From contig NZ_OY776488.1 of assembly GCF_963675635.1 (NCBI RefSeq), positions 847,740 to 911,739 of the forward strand: a stretch of DNA of 64,000 bases, in the 5' to 3' direction. This DNA comes from an uncultured Pseudodesulfovibrio sp. GTDB lineage: Bacteria; Desulfobacterota; Desulfovibrionia; Desulfovibrionales; Desulfovibrionaceae. The position numbers and the translations under genes are program-made. Shown here one piece after another: positions 60,036 through 64,000 of this stretch; position 1 is the stretch's first letter; each line of letters begins with the position of its first letter. The notes under the pieces were generated by a model. The model had not been told where the DNA came from. It did not search any database and was given only the letters and a program-made list of their open reading frames with translations.

Positions 60036-61181
60036 ATGAAAAAATTGCTGAAACTGTTTGGTGTATCCGCCATGTGCATGGCGCTACTCCTGTCTCTGGT
60101 TGCCTGCGGCGAAGCTCCTCAGGAAAAGAAAGCAGAAGAACCTGCAAAAACTGAAGAAGCCGCTGCTCCTGCCCAGGAAGAACCCAAGACCATCAAGGCC
60201 GGATTCGTCTACGTTTCTCCGGTTGGCGATGCCGGTTACTCCTACGCTCATGATCTCGGCCGTCAGGCTATAGATTCTCTTGATTGGGTGACTACATCTT
60301 TCGTTGAGTCAGTACCTGAGGGGGCAGACTCCGAGCGCGTTATCCGCAATATGGCTCGCAAGGGCTTTGATGTTATTTTCACCACCAGTTTCGGTTACAT
60401 GGACCCGACCATCAAGGTTGGCAAGGAATTTCCTGATGTCAAGTTCATGCATTGCTCCGGTTTCAAGAAATCCGCTAATGTCACCAACTACTTTGGTCGT
60501 GTTTATCAGGCTCGTTTCCTGACTGGTATGGTGGCTGGTGCCATGACAAAGACCGACAAGCTCGGTTACGTGGCCGCTTTCCCCATCCCTGAAGTTATTC
60601 GCGGCATCAATGCTTTTGCTGTTGGCGCCCGTCAGATGAACCCCGATGTTGAAATTCGAGTTGTCTGGACCAAGACATGGTATGACCCGGCTCTGGAAAA
60701 AGACGCTGCTAAGTCTCTGTTGGACGCCGGTTGCGACGTTATTGCTCAGCATCAGGATTCCCCGGCTCCGCAGGAAGCAGCAGAGGAAGCTGGTGTGTAC
60801 TCTATTGGATACAACTCCGACATGTCTTCTTTTGCTCCCAAAGCTCACCTGACTTCCGCCATCTGGAACTGGGGTCCGGTTTACACCAAGACTGTTGAGC
60901 AGGTCCGTGATGGTTCCTGGAAGGGTGATGAGTCTTTGTGGTGGTCCATGGCTGACGGCGTTGTTGATATCGCCCCCATGGGTCCGATGGTTCCTGAAGA
61001 CGTCAAGAGCGCGGTCATGGCCAAGCGTGCCGAACTGGTCAAGGGTAACGACATCTGTTTCGTCGGTCCCATCAAGGATCAGAGCGGTGCAATCAAGATC
61101 GCCGATGGCGAAAAGGCCACCGATGCCCAGCTGCATGATATGATGTGGTTTGTTGAAGGCGTTGTCGGTTCTGTAAAGTAA
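60036..61181 (+). CDS. BMP-family substrate-binding lipoprotein
   Basis: Solute-binding protein of a nucleoside-type ABC importer. It has 381 residues: lipoprotein signal with Cys24 (LSLVACG), an Ala/Glu-rich linker, then a BMP/Med domain (KAGFVYVSPVGDAGYSYAHD at about 52-71, and IFTTSFGYMDPTIKVGKEFP). It is followed after nine bases by permease and ATPase genes. Ligand is predicted to be a nucleoside or purine; the gpt gene upstream agrees. Confidence 0.93.
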   Translation: MKKLLKLFGVSAMCMALLLSLVACGEAPQEKKAEEPAKTEEAAAPAQEEPKTIKAGFVYVSPVGDAGYSYAHDLGRQAIDSLDWVTTSFVESVPEGADSERVIRNMARKGFDVIFTTSFGYMDPTIKVGKEFPDVKFMHCSGFKKSANVTNYFGRVYQARFLTGMVAGAMTKTDKLGYVAAFPIPEVIRGINAFAVGARQMNPDVEIRVVWTKTWYDPALEKDAAKSLLDAGCDVIAQHQDSPAPQEAAEEAGVYSIGYNSDMSSFAPKAHLTSAIWNWGPVYTKTVEQVRDGSWKGDESLWWSMADGVVDIAPMGPMVPEDVKSAVMAKRAELVKGNDICFVGPIKDQSGAIKIADGEKATDAQLHDMMWFVEGVVGSVK

Positions 61182-61190
61182 GTACGGCAT

Positions 61191-62255
61191 ATGCCTCTGA
61201 AAATAAGAAAAAGAGATGAACCCTGGAAGTGGGGCGCCCTGGTTGTATTCCTGGGCGCCCTGCTCTTTTCCCTTTTGGTGAGTGCCCTGCTCATCGAAGG
61301 TCAGGGCAAGGACGCACTCCATGGGATGATAGTCCTGTGGGAAGGAAGTTTCGGTAACCTTTGGGCGCTGGAAGGCGCACTGCTTAAATCCATCCCGCTT
61401 TTCCTCTGCTCATTGGGCGTGGCTGTGGCTTTTCGCATGCAGATTTGGAATATCGGCGCGGAAGGACAATTTGCACTTGGCGCCATCGGTGCCACATGGA
61501 TGGCCTTGTCATTCCCGGATTTGCCTGGTTTCATTCTGCTGCCACTCATGTTTATCATGGCTTTTATTCTCGGTGGAGCCTGGGCATTCATTCCCGCTTT
61601 TCTCAAGCTCAAGTTGCGCGTTAACGAGATTATTTCCACGTTGATGCTCAACTATATAGCCATTCTTCTGCTCGACCATCTGGTTTTCGGCGTTTGGAAA
61701 GACCCGGCGAGTTTCGGGTTCCCCATGACCCCTGAATTTTCTGTTGGTGCGATCATTCCCCATATTGGTTCGACCCGCGTTCACTGGGGATTGCTGTTCT
61801 GCGTGATCGTCGGCATAGGTCTGTGGGCTTTTATGCGCTTTACACGGCTCGGATTTGAATTGCAGGCCAGTGGTGAAGGTGCTCGTGTGGCCAAGTATGC
61901 GAAGATCCGATACGGCATGCTTGTTATGTTCGTCATGTTTCTTTCTGGCGGATTTGCCGGTTTCGCCGGATGCATCGAAACGTCCGCCGTCCTGAACCGT
62001 TTACAGCCGAGTCTCATCGTTGGATATGGTTACACTGCAATTGTCGTGGCATGGCTTGCACGCCTTGAACCACTGAATATTGCCTTTGCCTCCTTCCTGT
62101 TGGCGGCATTGCGGGTGGGCGTGGAGAACTTGCAACTTGAATTGCAGATTCCTGCGGCGTTCGGTGTGATCATGGAAGGTATGATACTATTGACTGTTCT
62201 GGCCGGACAGTTCTTCCTTTTATATACTTTGGAACGCAAGCAGAGGCAGGATTAA
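61191..62255 (+). CDS. Nucleoside ABC importer permease (YufP/NupP type)
   Basis: Integral membrane permease of 354 residues with about eight to ten segments. AFRMQIWNIGAEGQFALGAIGATW (about 81-104) and ELQASGEGARVAKYAKIRYG (about 222-241) are the landmarks of this permease family. It is cotranscribed with the lipoprotein gene and the second permease, four bases downstream. Confidence 0.92.
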   Translation: MPLKIRKRDEPWKWGALVVFLGALLFSLLVSALLIEGQGKDALHGMIVLWEGSFGNLWALEGALLKSIPLFLCSLGVAVAFRMQIWNIGAEGQFALGAIGATWMALSFPDLPGFILLPLMFIMAFILGGAWAFIPAFLKLKLRVNEIISTLMLNYIAILLLDHLVFGVWKDPASFGFPMTPEFSVGAIIPHIGSTRVHWGLLFCVIVGIGLWAFMRFTRLGFELQASGEGARVAKYAKIRYGMLVMFVMFLSGGFAGFAGCIETSAVLNRLQPSLIVGYGYTAIVVAWLARLEPLNIAFASFLLAALRVGVENLQLELQIPAAFGVIMEGMILLTVLAGQFFLLYTLERKQRQD

Positions 62256-62259
62256 GCGT

Positions 62260-63177
62260 ATGTGGGAATTTCTGATACCGCTTTTTGCTGCAACGGTGCA
62301 GTCTGGAACGCCTATTCTTTATGCCACACTGGGTGAAATGATGACTGAGAAGGGCGGAGTGCTTAATCTCGGTGTCGAAGGCATAATGTCCGTTGCCGCT
62401 CTGACCGCATTTTGGATCAGTTTAACCACTGGCTCTCCATGGCTTGGTTTTCTTGCAGGTGGCATAGCTGGAATGGCTTTCGCCTCACTGCATGGCTTTG
62501 TCTGCATTACCTGCCTCGGGAATCAAGTTGTATCAGGCTTGGCCTTGACTATCCTCGGCACTGGACTGACTCACTATCTCGGCGTTCCGTATGTTGGTTT
62601 GCCTGCTCCCGGATTCAGTCCCTTCGATTTCCCCCTGTTGTCTCAGATTCCGGTTGTTGGCGAGATATTCTTCAAGCATGACATGCTGGTCTATGTCTCA
62701 TTCATCGTACCTTTTCTGTTCTGGTTCTTCTTCAAAAAGACCAGCCTTGGCCTGCATGTGACAGCTACAGGCGAGATGCCTGCCGCTGCTGCCGCAGTCG
62801 GTCTGAAGCCTGTGGCACTTCGGTATTTCGCGGTTATTGCCGGTGGATTTCTCATAGGCCTCGGCGGGGCGTATCTTTCTCTTGCATACACACATCTCTG
62901 GACAAACGGATTGTCCGGCGGACGTGGATGGATTGCAGTGGCCTTGGTTATTTTTGCTTTCTGGAGGCCGGGAAGAGCTGTTGTTGGCGCGTATCTTTTT
63001 GGAGGCGTCATGGCTTTTCAACTTCGTTTGCAGGCCATCGGTACGAATCTTCCGTCTTCATTGCTGCTCATGCTGCCATATTTGTTGACTATTCTGGTCT
63101 TGATTTTGTCCGCATGGCGTGGCCGTCGTGTAGATGGACCTGCCGCTCTCGGTACCAACATCGAGCCGGAGGGGTAG
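62260..63177 (+). CDS. Nucleoside ABC importer permease (YufQ/NupQ type)
   Basis: Second permease of the importer, 305 residues. YATLGEMMTEKGGVLNLGVEG (about 24-44) and HVTATGEMPAAAAAVGLKPVALRYFAV (about 166-192) match the family. FVCITCLGNQVVSGLALTILG is also typical. The ATPase gene starts three bases after the stop. Confidence 0.92.
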   Translation: MWEFLIPLFAATVQSGTPILYATLGEMMTEKGGVLNLGVEGIMSVAALTAFWISLTTGSPWLGFLAGGIAGMAFASLHGFVCITCLGNQVVSGLALTILGTGLTHYLGVPYVGLPAPGFSPFDFPLLSQIPVVGEIFFKHDMLVYVSFIVPFLFWFFFKKTSLGLHVTATGEMPAAAAAVGLKPVALRYFAVIAGGFLIGLGGAYLSLAYTHLWTNGLSGGRGWIAVALVIFAFWRPGRAVVGAYLFGGVMAFQLRLQAIGTNLPSSLLLMLPYLLTILVLILSAWRGRRVDGPAALGTNIEPEG

Positions 63178-63180
63178 TAC

Positions 63181-64000
63181 GTGACTGATTTTCTGTATAC
63201 TCGTCCGGTTCCCTGTCGGCCTGTAGAGGCGGGAGTGAAACCCGTGGTCCGTCTGAAGGGACTTACCAAGCGGTTCGGTAAAGTTCTGGCCAACGATTCC
63301 ATTACTCTTGACGTTTATCCCGGCCGTATCAAAGCGTTACTTGGCGAGAATGGTGCAGGTAAATCCACCATGATGTCCATGCTGGCCGGTCGTTACAAAC
63401 CGGATGAAGGTACCATCGAGATTGACGGAAAAGCAGTGTATTTTTCTTCATCCAAGGATGCGATCGCTGCCGGAATCGGCATGGTGTATCAACATTTCAT
63501 GTTGGTAGATTCCATGACCGTTACTGAAAATGTCCTTCTGGGTCAGGAGGGCAGTTTCTTCGTCAACCGTAAAGAAATGGCGAAACGAGTCGGGGAGCTG
63601 GCGGACAAATATGATATGGAAATTGATCCAGAGGCCCGTATAGCCGATCTTTCCATGGGTGAGCGACAGTTGGTTGAGATCTTGAAATTGCTCTATCGCG
63701 AAAGTCGTATTCTCATTTTTGATGAACCGACAGCTGTTCTGACCCCTGAAGAAACCGCACGATTGTTTAAAGCCCTGTGGCGTATGACCGAGCAGGGGAA
63801 ATCCATTATTTTCATCAGCCATAAGCTGGAAGAAGTCATTGCCCTGGCGGATGAAATCGCCATTCTGCGTCGTGGCAGAATTGAGGGTGAACTTGATCCA
63901 AATACGATTGAATCCAAGGCTGATCTGGCTTCTCGTATGGTCGGCAAAGAAGTATTGTTGGAAGTTGATCGTGAACCGGTGGAAAAGGGTGATACTGTCC
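63181..64000 (+). CDS. Nucleoside ABC importer ATPase (partial; runs off the window)
   Basis: RbsA/YufO-type ATPase with the first of two expected ABC domains visible (273 codons). Walker A is LGENGAGKST (about 55-64), then VYQHFMLVDSMTVTENV, signature LSMGERQLVEILK, and Walker B ILIFDEPTAVLTPEE, with the switch His in FISHKL. The signature lacks the usual LSGG, reading LSMG, as is common in this subfamily. Start GTG 63181 has GGAGGGG six bases upstream. The second ABC domain lies beyond the window. Confidence 0.92.
   Translation, partial: MTDFLYTRPVPCRPVEAGVKPVVRLKGLTKRFGKVLANDSITLDVYPGRIKALLGENGAGKSTMMSMLAGRYKPDEGTIEIDGKAVYFSSSKDAIAAGIGMVYQHFMLVDSMTVTENVLLGQEGSFFVNRKEMAKRVGELADKYDMEIDPEARIADLSMGERQLVEILKLLYRESRILIFDEPTAVLTPEETARLFKALWRMTEQGKSIIFISHKLEEVIALADEIAILRRGRIEGELDPNTIESKADLASRMVGKEVLLEVDREPVEKGDTV

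Overview
The window looks like chromosomal DNA of a sulfate-reducing deltaproteobacterium of the order Desulfovibrionales, with roughly balanced base composition. The evidence is a single-chain pyruvate:ferredoxin oxidoreductase, a HisF of the Desulfovibrio type, tolQRAB-pal, LolCD/BamA and lipid A genes (a Gram-negative envelope), LpxI instead of LpxH, and a flagellar fliR-flhB-flhA-flhF block. The genus assignment is inference from remembered family sequences, not from a search. No insertion sequence, prophage, CRISPR array, integron or transfer gene was seen. Gene spacing is tight and operons are clean, as expected of core genome.

Layout. 1-4864 (minus): fliR, flhB, flhA and the 5' part of flhF. 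4982-6701 (minus): an M23 envelope peptidase and a TtcA-type tRNA thiolase. 6868-10092 (plus): DUF4340 protein, rpoZ, dnaJ, moaC. 10165-13384 (minus): hisH-hisF, a J-domain protein, a YkgJ-type cysteine-cluster protein and a CoA-binding protein. 13467-14690 (plus): an M24 peptidase. 14765-17820 (minus): an iron alcohol dehydrogenase and a DsbD-like reductase. 17920: tRNA-Lys(CTT). 18254-22311 (minus): a small Cys-rich protein and PFOR. 22886-27085 (minus): an MBL/rhodanese sulfur protein, an unknown anchored protein and a Na/phosphate cotransporter. 27441-27730 (minus): two identical tRNA-Asn genes.

27935-43570 (plus) is mainly an envelope-building block: lysS, lolC, lolD, bamA, skp, lpxD, fabZ, lpxA, lpxI, then a DUF89 protein, a large AsmA-type protein and a YihY membrane protein. 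Lipoprotein release, outer-membrane protein insertion and lipid A synthesis are therefore placed together. 43577-45327 (minus): tgt and nth. 45454-51075 (plus): cutA, a three-kinase cassette (PfkB, APH-fold and APS-kinase-like), miaB, a bifunctional-nuclease-domain protein and a PHP phosphoesterase. 51211-55229 (plus): tolQ, tolR, tolA, tolB, pal. 55289-56506 (minus): pgpA and maf. 56680-58291 (plus): a MotB-like/MotA-like pair behind a good sigma-54 promoter. 58388 to the end (plus): glk, gpt and a BMP-type nucleoside ABC importer (lipoprotein, two permeases, and an ATPase cut by the window edge).

No wholly new defence or mobile system was found. The best candidates for something undescribed are: the three-kinase cassette at 45869-48507; the sigma-54-driven MotB/MotA-like pair with a hairpin at its predicted mRNA 5' end; a BamA carrying an extra TolB-N/FlgO-like domain ahead of its POTRA domains; a FlhF whose SRP-GTPase signature motifs are replaced; and a Rex/CRP-like operator upstream of PFOR.
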